Shown in pieces: positions 12,878 through 24,419 of a stretch of DNA of 64,000 nt; the first letter of the stretch is position 1; the number at the start of each line of letters is the position of its first letter. Source of the stretch: Phoronis australis (taxonomy: Eukaryota > Phoronida > Phoronidae); assembly GCA_002633005.1 (NCBI GenBank), contig NMRA01000016.1, positions 1,745,391 through 1,809,390 of the forward strand, given 5' to 3'. A program made the translations under genes and the position numbers. A model generated the notes under the pieces. The model did not search any database, was not told the origin of the DNA, and worked only from the letters and a program-made list of their open reading frames with translations.

Positions 12878-15800
12878 CTGAAAAAAAACATCAACAAACT
12901 TTAAGAGTATTAGCTACGAATGACTCGTTTAAAGCCTGCTTCAAATGACGTTATTTTAGATGCATTGGGCTGACGAGATTGTCCTAGGAAAGCCTTGGCA
13001 AAATAAAAAATACTCGAGTTCAGTTGTGTTAACTATGGGTTTGTATATAACATCAATGTGCGCCGGCGATGTTCATTAACGTCGACAATTTATGACAGTG
13101 GTGGGCTCTGAGCGATGCTCTAACATACTGTAAGAATCAAACTTACATGTGTTATCGTTCAAGACAGGCTTCAATGTTATGAGACATTGGAAAATGGCCT
13201 AAGAATATCTCAGAAATGGCTAATCGGACTGATATGAAAGTTTTAGATTCAATGCTTTATACATTATTTTTCTTTAAATGCCAATTTCGCATGATGTTTT
13301 ACTAAAAATAGGAGCTTTACGATTTTTACAAATATCAAAAGTTGCGTAAAACTAAAACGAATTGACAACTTAGAAAACTGAAAAAGCGTGATATTTCATC
13401 TTGATCATTGTTTTGCTTCAGAGCAATAATTCCAAGTGAACTCACTTTCTTTAAAAATCAAATGAAAAGCAAGGTAGGCGTTTATGCGGGCAGTTGGTTG
13501 CGAGCTCGGTGAGACTGTAAAGAGCAGTCTTTTCAGTGCCGGCAGAAACAAAAGGAGCAAAATGACCGTCACTGAAATAACTGGAAGGTGGCAAAAGGTC
13601 TGCCCGCGCTTTCCTAACATACAGCCAATAGCTCACTTGCGAGTTTTCAGTTATTCAATGTGACGCCACCGGAAGAAGGGCAAAACCCGCCAAATTGCCC
13701 TTGTTTTGCACCCGAGACTTTGCTACACGCGCTAAATCTTACTGTTTTTCTGGAGAATTTTACATTTAAAACGTCACCACAACATAAGAGGTAGTTGATG
13801 GATCGTGGAATAACTATGATTGGGCGGAGAAAAGGTGAACTTGTTATGTTGTGCGAAGCTGTGAACGGACTGAAATTGGAACTCGACTCGGACTAAGCAG
13901 TTACATCGCCCTGAATGCCGCAAGCATACGTTTACTGGGCCGATAGTAGGTCCCCATAAAAAGTCAATCATTTCAAAATACAGCAAATAAAACCAAATGA
14001 AACATGCATATATATTCATGGAGTCATAATTAACACATACCATGATTATGGGTATAATTTAGTCAACAAATAACTTAAACATATCCATGTAAATCTGTCC
14101 CGGGACACAAATCCTACAAATTTCAATTGATATCTTCCCATACTTATTTGCATGTGTCACGCGAAAGGTCACGCGCTTTGCTCAGTCTCGAGATAGCCTT
14201 TGCCTAACTCACGTAACTCAATTGAAATTCTTTGTGGTTATGGCGCGCTCGGTAAAAAAAGTTAACTGTAACCAAAAAGTGGAGTTGGAATTCTGTGCAA
14301 AAGTCACCTTAATTCTCATAGCTATGCTTCATCGAAGATATATATGAGCAAAAAGAATCACTGAAGAATGTAAACACTTTTAAGTGATAGTTTTAAGTGA
14401 TAGTTTTAAATGTAGCTTGTATTTTTGACGAGGTGAAAACTCTTATTCGGTGAGCGGATTTCACCTACCGCCCGTTAAAATACACGAGACGAATCTTAAA
14501 TACATTTCCCATAACAGCGATGGTAGTAGGCATTTTTCACTCTAAAAGCTTAAAAACTCGAAGTAAACTTAACAAAATACACTCTGCTAACGTATCGGGC
14601 AAATGGCCTAAGGACTAATTTTAGCCCTAGCTCCGATGACGTCACAGTTAAGTCTCACAGAATTTTGCGTTATTGTTATTAAGCCGCATAATGACTATTA
14701 AATGGTCAAGTCATAAGTTACTCAACCTGATATATCTGATTAAGGTTTTATTTTGCGTGGAACACGATTGTCCCATTTTATGGAATACATTGTATGGCGA
14801 AGTGGCTGTATGGTGTCCTCCCATTTTTTCTGTGTAGCTGTACGGGCACGATCTCTGTTAATGAATTGGTGTGCGTGAACTTGGAATCCGGCTTAATCTC
14901 AAGATTAAGTGGAAGTAAGTGTTGCGTGAACTTGGAATTGAGTATTCTATAAGGCAAAATGGTGAAATTTTTGTTCGGTGAAAAGAATTTTTGTAATTAT
15001 TGGCCTCGCGATCAACCATTTCCTCCTTTACTGTAACTTATGTCGCTGACCCGGAGGAATATGTGAATGGATAAATCGATTATTGTTTGGTAAAACTGAT
15101 TGCCCGTAGATGAAAAGGTTGGTTAAAATTGACATTATTTTATTCAAATATAACCTGGTTTAGTGCAGTGCAAATTTTTATGAACATGAACGTGAATATT
15201 TGAGTGAACTTGTCAAGTTGCCTCGCGTATTCCAAGTTCACTCAACACTCACTTCCGCTTAATTCTGAGATTAAGAAGGATTCCAAGTTCACGTACAGCA
15301 AAATAACCGCAATGCCTTTTGTCAGGTTTTGGGTAATCAAATCCACCTCCACAAGAGTTGTTATTCACCGACAGAGGTCGAGCCGGTACATCTACAGTAC
15401 AACTACATCGAATCGTTAGCACAATGCCATATATTTTCATTGCCCTATCAGTTATCCTGCTGTCTCATTTACATTACCTCAGTGGTTCTTCTGTGCGCGT
15501 GATAAAGCTGCTGATTAGTGTATATTTTGCCTCTTGACGCTTTAGTTTTATGTCATGACCGCATTTCCTGAATGAAGTACACGGAGTACTGGAAAGTAAG
15601 AGCGCCATGCATTTAATACAGCCACATTTGCAAAGAGCTAGTTCTGCAGCACATCGCAAAAATGCGATTTAAAAACACACAACAATTTCAATTTCAATTC
15701 CTTCATGATGAGTTTACAAGAGTGCTTTTGACCGGAATGTCCTGCAATCCACATATCGTTTGTAAAAGAAGGTTGCATAACAGGTAGCACAGATTATTCA

Positions 15801-18800
15801 AGCCAGTAAAAGTTGAGTACAGCCATGATGAAGGTAAAGCTAGTCGAAATTCTCCCCTAACGTCACCACTTCCTGCCGGTCGTCAACATCTTTCCCTGAC
15901 TTAATTGCTATAAGAACAATATATTTATAAAAGCACTGATGCAAAAATTAAATATTTTTATCTGTTCCGTACCTGCGTATCATTTTTTGAAGTTGAATGC
16001 TTGCTTCCTTAACATTTTGATTGGGTTTGGACCGTTTGGAATTGGAACTAGATAAGGTTGAACGAGTTTTCATGGCTTTTTTCAACAAACACATGTAGGC
16101 CCTAAGCATTCGGATGTCAATATTGTACACTTTTGGGGACACCGTTAAAATTTTACGCAACTACTGTTAGAGAATGTAAGGACACGCGACTTTGTGATGT
16201 TTGTAGCCGTTCAATGATCGTGATCTGCCTCGATTAAAGACACACAGAATATTCTGTTTCATTTGAATTTTAACAGTTTTGTACGCCAAGCTCGGGTCCA
16301 ACCACTTTAAATAAATGAAGAGATATCGTTTTCATTTGAGGTGGGCCAAGTCTGTCACAACTCCGTCGACACGAATGAGGCCTTGTGAATGTGTAACAAT
16401 ATCAGAGATAACAGCCAACTGCACGTCACTGTATTTCAGTCAGCTCATGATTCTAAAACGGGACACGTGAGAATAATCATGACGACGGTACTTGAGAAAG
16501 CGTCGAAAAGGGGAGTATGTGCTAGCGTATTTGCACGGGCTGCAAACTAGGCACAACACTGGAATGATTTAAAGCGGCTATAAACCCGCCTTCCATCTCA
16601 AAAACAATTTTAGACCTAAAACTATACGCGACCAGCGAATATCATCTCAATTCTATGACTAAACGGGAATCCTTTCTATAAACTTATCAGAACGTCTCTG
16701 CTAGAATAGTAGCAAAGTTATTTGATTCTCAAAATGTGCGCATTCAGGGAAGGAGAAGGAGAGAGGTTCTCGACTTAATGGTTAAGTGGATAGTGTTTTG
16801 CGGACAGAGAAGTACATGTGTAGCCCTGGGGGCCACCGCGATGATTCCTACGAAAATGTAAATAAAGGTAATTTAAAGGCTTTGGTAGACTTTAGAATAG
16901 AAGCAGGTGTCGTTGTACATGTTGAGAATCTGGAAACGTGCCCTAAGAATGCGTGATACACATGCAAGACTACTCAAAACAGCATTCTTGGATGCATAAA
17001 GAGATTACATCAAGACAAAAGTTATCCACAAAGTGGCGAGTCGGCATTTTGGGCCGTGTTACGGGATTCAGTGCTATGAGGTCACAGTGGCAGTATAATC
17101 TATGGTGGCAGTCAATATGCGTGTGGTATGTTGTTGTGAAAAGGAACTCACTGATATCTGTATACGAGGTGATAACAAAAGTTACCGACAGAAATGTGAG
17201 CATAGTTATTTTTCACAGTCCGTTTCGAAACGATTCCAAACTAGAACAATCACTTGAAAATTGCAGGTTTTAAATTCTGTCGCCATCATCTCTTTTCGTT
17301 CTCTACAGTCGTGTATACCTTCGCATGCCCAGTTAAACATCTTGCACACACAGACGTTATTTCGCAGCACTTGAACTTAATGCAAAGGAAGAAGATTACG
17401 GTTAAGTTTACTATTGTTTTGCGTCTCCAGTTACAGCACGATCACTATGTCGCCGCAAATGCGTCACAGGTTCCTATTCACATAAGACATTCTCAAACGC
17501 ATTCGGGATAAGAGCATGATTGTGCAAGTCACGAATTATGAACTTTTTGTCAGTAACTTAGAAAGTTGAAATTTTTACTTTGGATTAAGATTCCAACTCA
17601 ATATGAAGGGCGGTGAGATTTTGTCGCGCTCCACGCAAAGTGCATCCTAGCACTTAGAAGTATCGCCGAGCGCTGATTATACTTCAGAAATAAAGAAACA
17701 TGCGAGACACTTAATTAAAACTTCTCCTAGACGGGAGGAGGAAATCCACCTCCCCACCTCTTCCCCCGTTTGGTAGTTTGGAGACACAGTTGTATGACGG
17801 GCAAAATGTAATTCATGGCTAATACTCTACCTTGCCCCCTAACTCAAACCCTGGATCCGCCCGGGCCTTGCTTTTTCAAGTTTTTGTCGAGTTCATTAAC
17901 TGAGGATAGGTTTTACTGCTATGCTGTGGGCTGCAACTCCGAGAGCAGAAATTTGGATGAACTCGATACATACCTGTGGATGATTCCTAAAGTAAACACG
18001 ACATTTATAAAATGACGGCAATGTAACAACGAGTTTTCCTACCTCCAGGAAAAAGAACCTTTCTATCTGGTACCGTTCTACTGCAAGTTTTTAGAATCCA
18101 AATCCAAACATTTACATATTAGATTGTACCTTTCAGAATGACATTTGTACGTCACTTGTGAGTAAACTTGATACAGGCCTTCCTTATTAATCTTTAGGAA
18201 TTTTCTGCTCAATAACATCATGTTGGTGAAGACGAACTGGTGTGGTTGGGTCTGATCATTCCAGGAAAGAATTCCACCATGGTCTGCAAAGTAGGAGTAG
18301 AAGAATTTCAACATAAAGATGATGGAATTTAATAATTACGGTTAAGAATTATCTGCACGTACAATGGAGATAATGAAATTGAGAACCATGACTGTGACTA
18401 TATTTGTAAGAAGGCAAAGGCTGAAGGGCAAGTTTAACTCGGCGCAACAAAGGAGCCTAGAAACATTTAATGTAAAAAGAATTTCATACGTACAGTGGCA
18501 ATACCAGCAGCTGAAATCTTGGAACTTATCTGTCAATCATAATGGCAAATGTTTTGAAAACAACATACTTAAAGGCGAAGACAACCTTTTTTCATGTCAT
18601 TTTTAGCAAAAATAGGGTTCGTTGATTATCCCAGACATATTTTTCACTTATTTACAGCTTTTCGTAATTCAATTAATTACTCGTCGTCTAAACAGCTCCA
18701 ATACAAGTCCACAATAAACTCATCAAACTTAGGTTCACCGATCTGTTCACTGGATGACGAACTGTCCTTTTCACTGGGTGTCAACCTGGGCCTGTATTCA

Positions 18801-21800
18801 CTCCCACTACTCAAAATCAGGGCTACTTACAGGTTCTGGAATGCAGACAACAGCACACGGGGAATCACTGCTAGTTCCTGGAATTGCAAGCTATGGGGGT
18901 ACGTTCGGAAGCATGGGTGACAGTAGATGAAGTGCCTCCAGTCACTGTTTATAGTAGCTACAGCTCGCGAGGCTTCTCGCTTCAAAAACGCACTTCTTGG
19001 GGTGGCGACGGGGCACTGCCGGGAATCAACAGTGACGTTATGGAACGCTTCTTCAGGCGTTGTTTCGCAGGGACCTTCATCAATTCAGCGTACATATCTC
19101 TGTCGTAATCTGACAGCTTTCTACTTCTTTGTACGTTGCGTGAACGGATAGCGCTGCGTTCTTCACACGAACGAGCTAGCCAAGTACGGCGAAGTGTGTC
19201 ACCCTTCGGAAAGCGATGCAAGGTACCCAAAGCGCATGTGAGACGATAATGAGTACATCCTGGTACGCAACAACAGCGTGGCATGTTGATTGACTCGTAA
19301 GCAAAAGCAAACGACGACCGAACATATCACATCCGAGGTAGAACAATGACCGACTCGACTGCTCTCATAGTCAGACTGTATGAAAAGAAATTGGCGCGAA
19401 ATTCTTGCCTCCCAAAACGTCACTTCCGGAGTAGAGGACGAGAAATGAATTAAATTACGAAAACCTGTAATTGAGTGAAAAATATGTCTGGGATAATCAA
19501 CAGACCTTATTTTTGCTAAAAGTGACATGAAAAAAGGTTGCCTTCGCCTTTAAGGACAAAAGTTAAAACGATACAAATTTTCTTGCGAATCAAATTCACT
19601 CAACATCATGTGTCGATTGTTTATAAATTTTGTGACACGTCACAAAAAGAGTCTTGGAATAAAATATTCTTGTTTTCTATAAATATTCTAGTAGGAGCGC
19701 AAAAATTCATGAAACGTTCGTTACCATGTAAAATTCTTTTGTATTGTGACTCTGGACCACTCCCAATATGGACGAGGAGGTGCGAGACTGGTACGTAAGC
19801 GCCTGTAAGAACAAAAACATACATTTTCACTAATAATGCGACAAAGGCTTGAATAAGCAAAAACTGCGAAGACGTCGGATGAATTTTATACCAAAACAAA
19901 TGTATCTCACGATTCATGGTTAAAACACATTCCGTAAAGCAGTCTCCCGTTTTAATGATAGTGCTTCTTGCCAAGGAAGTGTATAGCATCTACGTGTAAA
20001 TGATTAGTTATCTTGAAATTTTAAAGTCAAAAGACAAATGCCAGTTTTCAAATCTCCCATCTTGTGACGTCTTGAGTGGAAAAAGCTTTACGATGCAAAC
20101 AAGATTAATGCACTACCCAGTGGAGGATTTGGGGGGGGGGGGGCAAGGGGGCCATGACCCCCTAAATTTAATTGTCCAGATACCATTTGACAGTTCGGGG
20201 TGCGAATTGCTGACTAGCATATGCTCGCATCCAGGGGGTCTCGGGGAGGGGGAATGCACAATGCATAGGCCTTGAACGAACACCGTTTACCGGTTTTTTT
20301 AGTAATAAGGTCCACAAACCCAAAAATTTAAGACCCCTGCATCCCTACATTTTAGGCTGGGCGCGCGCATGTAGCGAAATTCTGATTATTCCTGTGTCCT
20401 GTCCCCCAACTCAAAATCCTGGATCCGCCCCATTACCGATCAAAGTGAAAACTGCAGACAACTGGTGTTCTGTCGCCTTGCGTACGATATGGGAGACATG
20501 GCTANTATAGCCTCCACTTTTTTCAGCGTTACGCCGCCCATGACCGTACAAACCTCATTGTCGTGCTTGCTCACCGAGGAGTCTGCTCCTACTGTGTGGA
20601 GATCAATGAGTCGATTAGTGGTGGTTTAACGGATAAAATACTGGCTTAAATAAATTGATACAGCTGTACAATAATTAAATTCCTCAACGTAAATTTGTAA
20701 TCATTTCTACCCGAAGAATTACGATAAGAAATAGCCAAACCAGATTCATTAGTTTTCTATCCTCTGGTACCAGTTAATGATGGTTTTAGCTCTTTCAATC
20801 CTTATGAATAATCGGCCGGCAAATAGTGACATCACATAGAAGACTGCGGGAACGCTTAGCAATGGACAAGATATCTTGACTAAGCCTCGATTAAGAAACC
20901 ACTGTCGTCAGAGCTGAAACCAACCGAGAGGTTTCTGTAATGCATATTTTGTTGATAACCATCTCCAGACGCCATAATACAATACCCGGATCTTGGTATT
21001 ATATTGTAAAACCAAAATCTTGATATTATAATATAACACCAAAATCCTGATATTAAAACATCATGATCTTGATATTATATGACATCAATATCACAGGCAG
21101 AAATTCAAAATTTTAACATACGTATGCTATTGGCGATAAATCTCAAGATTTGCTATTAATATAATGTTCATTATCAGCACAAGCGATATACAGTTTAGGC
21201 ATCTGCAGAAGCAGTCAAACTTGTTGACCTTTTTGACATTTTGAAGGAGAAAATGAAGAATTTCTGAAAACAGCCGGGACTGGGTGACCTTGATGTGATT
21301 TTCGAGGTTTCGTATAAATGGTTATGCAAGATGAAATTTCGAAAACGCTGTTTCAGTTTTCTAAATTATCATTTTTTTCGAAAAGATCATAAAAGTCCCA
21401 CTTTTGACAGGTCCTCATGAAAAGTGAAACATTTCAAAAAACGCCCTAACAACCGATAGGAGAGAAGTGAATGTTTCTCATGAATACGACCAGCCTGGAT
21501 TTTCTGAGACATGATGAAATGTCCGATTCTAGCCAAATTTGGATATGTAGATTGTGCTGTTTGCACACAGCGTTGGCTGTGAAAATGGATTTTGGACTCT
21601 GCCACGTGTTAGTGCAACACGATGGACACAATAGTCACCACCATCCGTCCGTCCGTCCGTCCGTCCGTCCGTCCGTGAGTCCGTCCTTTCGTCATACACA
21701 CGTATGAGACATTTCACGAACGTCACCAGGCGAGTTTTTTCGATAGAACTATTAACAGAATTCAGAATTTTAACCAAGTTACTAAGAGGGCGTGGTCTCC

Positions 21801-24419
21801 AGAGGTCAATGGATTTTGGAAAATGGGACAAAGGTCCTAACGACAAATTTAAGATTCTAATCTAGAAAACGCGTTGTTCGCGTAGTAACTCCAGACGGAT
21901 TATTTAGAATTTGTTCACAATTAGTACAATGGTACACATGCATGGTGTTCAGAAACAAATCAAATTTGTTTAGCTTGACCTCATTTTGGTCAGTGAGAAA
22001 GGTTGATTAAAAAATATAGTTGACCGTACATTACAAGAAGGAAACGCGTATCCTTAACTATAGATCTCTTGATGTGACCAATAGATGGCGTGTAAAAAGA
22101 CTAATAATAATTCTTACTAATACCAATCTACGCGTTGTTTTATGACAGCGCCATTCATATTTTGCATTATTATCGACCTGAATTTATATGAAATTATTTC
22201 CTTGGAGACAGGAGCTGAGGACCATGGCGTACTCTGAATGAATAAGGCATGTATGAATTTTTGGCATTGTTGCTATTTTTGGAAATTGAGTCATTAAATT
22301 TCCTTTCCATTCCAAGCCAGGCCTACTAATGACTCAGTTCTTCTTTCCATACACTCTGAGGTGCCTACGGTTTAAAAGATTGTTACATGCAAGAAATGCG
22401 CGCCGCTGTGATTGAATATCTCAAAAGGGCGCACAAACGAACAGTTTAGATCACGTTGTGTACAGGAAAGCTATCAGAGTTAAGATTTACCAGTCCTAAG
22501 ATAGTTCTTAGCCAGCGAAACATAGTAATCAAACCACAGCCTGTAATTGAACAAGCGCGGCATTTTGATAATCCCGGCTTTGTCCTTCTGCACTGACCAA
22601 AATGCATCGAAGATGCATATTATTTCATTTGTTCATGTATCTCTTTTGTATATTAAGATCTGCACTTCGACGAAGGGGCACAAAATATTGCAATTTACGT
22701 TTTCTGTGTACAGCAGACTAACCTCTTTTCGATCTTCGCGGCCATTTTTTCTGGGTTCCCAACTGGAGACTTGATGGAAGTGGCTGAAACAGCGAAACAT
22801 CTGTTGTTAAATAATGGTTAGAAGTAATATACATCAAAATAAGACAGGATAAAACGTGTGGAAATTTACTTTGCCTTACGTAGTCTCAACGTGCAATGAC
22901 CTGAGTAAATTTTTGTTACATTTGGAAATTTATTAGTTTTGAAAACAGGATAATGACAGCTTATACAAATTAAAACCTCTTCATACTAATAGAGCAGGAC
23001 TCAAGAAGTGGTAACTCTATTGTCTGAAGAGTGTTTTTCTTAATACAAAAATTATATGCAGAGTAAAAATCTTCGATCTTGATCTTGGAGCGAGAAGTTT
23101 TATTCATTTCATTGGATTGATATGAGATAAATATTCTACGCATTTGTAAAGCTCTCCATTGACAAATTTCATGTTTTTTCTGTCGTCTTATCTTTTTATG
23201 TTAGCTCCTCTTTGGCTATTGATGTTCTCTTATAAGATATCTTAATTCCGTGCCCATATTTCAATGATCATAAATAGGGAGTCAAGCCCTTAAATTAAAG
23301 ACGTCTGCATGAAAGGAACCCCAATTATTGTATTCAGAGAACTCAACTTAGAGGTTGCTCTCAGCCAAAGCCAAGTGGTGACTAAGTAATGAAAATTAAA
23401 CAGCATACGAATTAAAAAGTTCTGATAACACAGCCAAAATAAACTCTATGATTTGTTGACAAACTGACCCACAGGTGGCGCCGGTCGTCGACATGAGTTG
23501 AATCGCTTGTCGGCCGCTGCTTCTCCTAAGGATGCGATCTTCACAAAACTGTCCAGGAATATCAATTTATTTTGTCTGTGTTACCCGAACGTTCTAATTC
23601 ATGCGTTCTACCAGCCAACAGAACTTTTTTAGTAGCAAAACAGCGTAAGAGTGGGCAATCATATGCACTTAAGTCCACAAATCTGGTGAAAAATTAAATT
23701 AGGAACATAGCCGAGTGCCCATTTAGGACTGTTTCACGCAACCACGAACAGAATTGAATAGTTTGAAAAGCACCTCGGCTTTCAAAATCTTCCGTAAGAA
23801 ACACCCGCGGCAATATAGAACATAATGCGTCACTAAACGTAATTCAATTCCGTGCTTATTGAAATCAATTAGACCAAAACGTTTCTCGTGCCACCATGGC
23901 AATTGAATCGAGTGAGCCAGCAGCTATCTGTAGCATTCTACATAATTTTTGATGTTCGATTGTATACTTTTTAGTCTCTGTCATGGACGACGGGTTCTCA
24001 CCACCCTGCATTCTGACGTGTGCACAGTCAAAATTGCGAATGTGCAATCAACATTAGATCATTGAATTTGTGCAGTTTACCGTGCTTACGATATGAATCT
24101 TCAAACACAAATTCTGCTAACCTGAGCTAGTTGATACGTGCAAAATTGCTCTCTTCAATTAGTTCTAATTTCTCACCTGGCCATTGACATTTCGATCCGC
24201 CGCGAATTCTGCAGACAAAGCGTTGACTTTTTTCTGAAGTTCCGCGACCTCCTTTGTGAGAGTTGAGAAGTAGATCACCGTTAGCACAGCTGAAATGGCT
24301 AGAAAGAGAGTCAACAGGCTGACAGCATGTCTTTTCAAGAACGACACGAGACAACACTGCTGATGCAGCGTCCCAGTTTTATCGCCTGAATAACGAGGAA
24401 GTTCACCTGCAGTCGACAT
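12697..24419 (-). CDS. Gene B: TNF superfamily ligand, six exons, complete
   Basis: Coding exons, in order of transcription: 24419-24177, 22783-22723, 19802-19725, 18283-18130, 15567-15478 and 12877-12697. Every junction has GT/AG sites and matching phase (0, 1, 1, 2, 2), giving 268 residues, a usual ligand length. Domains: cytoplasmic tail 1-32, membrane anchor about 33-52, short coiled coil 54-75, furin site R-R-S-K-R at 97-101, THD from 104 to 265. THD marks are P-V-S-H-L at 106-110 (strand A), W135, G-L-Y-Q-V-Y-S-Q at 163-170, D-S-L-Y-Q-A-G-V-F at 212-220 and T-T-F-F-G at 257-261. The last two resemble the matching segments of TRAIL and RANKL. N-glycosylation sites are predicted at N238 and N252. 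Family knowledge: type II trimeric ligand for TNF receptors. The exact orthologue is not resolved; the family call is firm. Confidence 0.93.
12878..15477 (-). other. Gene B intron 5
   Basis: Contains the MITE at 14870-15297, an AT-rich repeat copy near 13190-13400, and a short tandem (AAGTGATAGTTTT twice) near 14380-14410. The minus-strand frames at 13405-13636 and 13774-14043 were checked as exons and do not fit the ligand. Confidence 0.6.
14870..15297. mobile_element. MITE with about 70-bp terminal inverted repeats, in gene B intron 5
   Basis: The left end (14870-14940) and right end (15226-15297) are inverted copies: GTGCGTGAACTTGGAATCC, then a CTTAATCTCAAGATTAAG-like stretch, then GAACTTGGAAT again. 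The 285-bp middle has no coding frame. A related end pair lies near 63255-63320. No clear target-site duplication. It sits 180 bp from gene B exon 5. Confidence 0.8.
15478..15567 (-). CDS. Gene B exon 5: TNF homology domain strands C-E
   Basis: 90 bases, acceptor ACTTCATTCAG, donor GAG|GTAATG, phase 2 in and out. It encodes 29 residues (K-C-G-H-D-I-K-L-K-R at the start) that fill the gap between the V-Y-S-Q strand and the D-S-L-Y-Q segment. The length and alternating hydrophobic pattern fit. Residue similarity alone is modest, so the call rests on phase and position. Confidence 0.82.
18130..18283 (-). CDS. Gene B exon 4: central TNF homology domain
   Basis: 154 bases, acceptor TTTGCAG, donor G|GTACAA, phase 1 in and 2 out. 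It encodes 50 residues with the TNF signature: a Trp in I-L-S-W-N-D, an F-V-F strand, then E-G-L-Y-Q-V-Y-S-Q-V-T-Y. An earlier GT right after the Gln codon would match the intron position in gene C, but it is a poor donor and gives the wrong phase for exon 5. Confidence 0.93.
18568..19554. mobile_element. 987-bp transposon with long inverted repeats, carrying a THAP fragment, in gene B intron 3
   Basis: Left end 18568-18695 and right end 19428-19554 are inverted copies of about 125 bp, near 90% identical by eye, starting CTTAAAGGCGAAG. Frames opening M-S-F-L-A-K-I (plus, 18594) and M-S-L-L-A-K-I (minus, 19528) are only the two arms read outward in. The middle holds a THAP-like frame. Known P-type elements encode THAP transposases and make 8-bp duplications; the flanks here (ACAACATA and GACAAAAG) show none. 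Confidence 0.85.
18982..19284 (-). pseudogene. THAP zinc-finger fragment inside the transposon
   Basis: 100 codons beginning M-P-R-C-C-C-V-P-G-C, then L-H-R-F-P-K-G-D and R-R-T-W-L, the N-terminal half of a THAP (C2CH) DNA-binding domain. The expected second half, C-x2-H-F before the final L-K-x-x-A-V-P-T-L, is missing; only R-L-K-K-R-S-I-T-S-L-L-I-P-G remains. So the zinc site is incomplete and the frame stops with no catalytic region. Probably a decayed or non-autonomous THAP-element gene. An undetected intron could hide the missing motif. Confidence 0.7.
19725..19802 (-). CDS. Gene B exon 3: start of the TNF homology domain
   Basis: 78 bases, acceptor TTACAG, donor GTAACG, phase 1 in and out. 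It encodes A-Y-V-P-V-S-H-L-L, matching strand A of TNF domains (the usual P-x-A-H-L). The paralogous exon of gene A begins A-Y-T-P-V-S-H-L-T-G. It joins exon 4 through a split Asp codon. Confidence 0.9.
20100..20435. mobile_element. CAGTGGCGGAT-type interspersed element
   Basis: Starts near CCCAGTGGAGGATTTGGGGG and ends near CCCAACTCAAAATCCTGGATCC, inverted ends of a short element seen several times here. It includes a G run of about 12. Lies in gene B intron 2. Other copies or fragments: 17820-17870, 37040-37095, 42370-42570, 45134-45290, 53245-53270, 54953-55108, 62808-62868. Confidence 0.65.
21310..21450. repeat. AT-rich dispersed repeat copy
   Basis: Similar to 11570-11700 (AACGCTGTT, ATCATAAAAGT, TTTTGACAG, CCTCAT). 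In gene B intron 2. The rest of that intron (19803-22722) shows no further exon. Confidence 0.5.
21647..21690. repeat. (CCGT)n microsatellite
   Basis: Eight or more CCGT units, then a degenerate GAGTCCGTCC tail. Its translations give the R-T-D-G-R-T-D-G run on the minus strand, which is not a protein. Confidence 0.9.
22723..22783 (-). CDS. Gene B exon 2: furin-site stalk exon
   Basis: 61 bases between acceptor TTTCAG and donor GTTAGT, phase 0 in and phase 1 out. It encodes 20 residues ending K-K-W-P-R-R-S-K-R, a strong proprotein convertase site. It bridges the phase 0 end of exon 1 and the phase 1 start of exon 3 exactly. Cleavage would release the THD with almost no stalk attached. Confidence 0.85.
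22784..24176 (-). other. Gene B intron 1
   Basis: No exon, repeat unit or transposon end was recognised. Phase 0 at both flanks would tolerate a skipped phase 0-0 exon, but none with good splice sites was seen. Confidence 0.5.
24177..24419 (-). CDS. Gene B exon 1: cytoplasmic tail, membrane anchor, coiled coil
   Basis: Codes for residues 1-81. The ATG has A at -3. A hydrophobic run (AVSLLTLFLAISAVLTVIYF) lies 32 residues in and is preceded by basic KRH, so the N terminus should stay inside the cell. A heptad-like stretch follows (KEVAELQKKVNAL). The exon ends in CAG and the donor GTGAGA, phase 0, the same phase as exon 1 of genes A and C. Confidence 0.9.

Noticed and set aside
12551-12904. 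117-residue plus-strand frame
   Set aside because: Antisense to gene B exon 6, which has a strong TNF match and a proper acceptor.
13405-13636. Two minus-strand frames considered as a missing gene B exon
   Set aside because: The exon at 15478-15567 fits phase and length exactly; these have no suitable donor.
15948-16160. 70-residue minus-strand frame with a G|GTACGG donor
   Set aside because: Its phase 2 end could fit, but it encodes a basic, helix-like stretch that would interrupt the beta sandwich; exon 5 already completes the domain.
16780-16845. tRNA-like segment with TGGTTAAGTGG
   Set aside because: No B box at the right distance and no acceptor stem.
18594-18920. Plus-strand 108-residue frame and its minus-strand look-alike at 19199-19528
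   Set aside because: The similar openings (M-S-F-L-A-K-I and M-S-L-L-A-K-I) arise because both are arms of the same inverted-repeat transposon.
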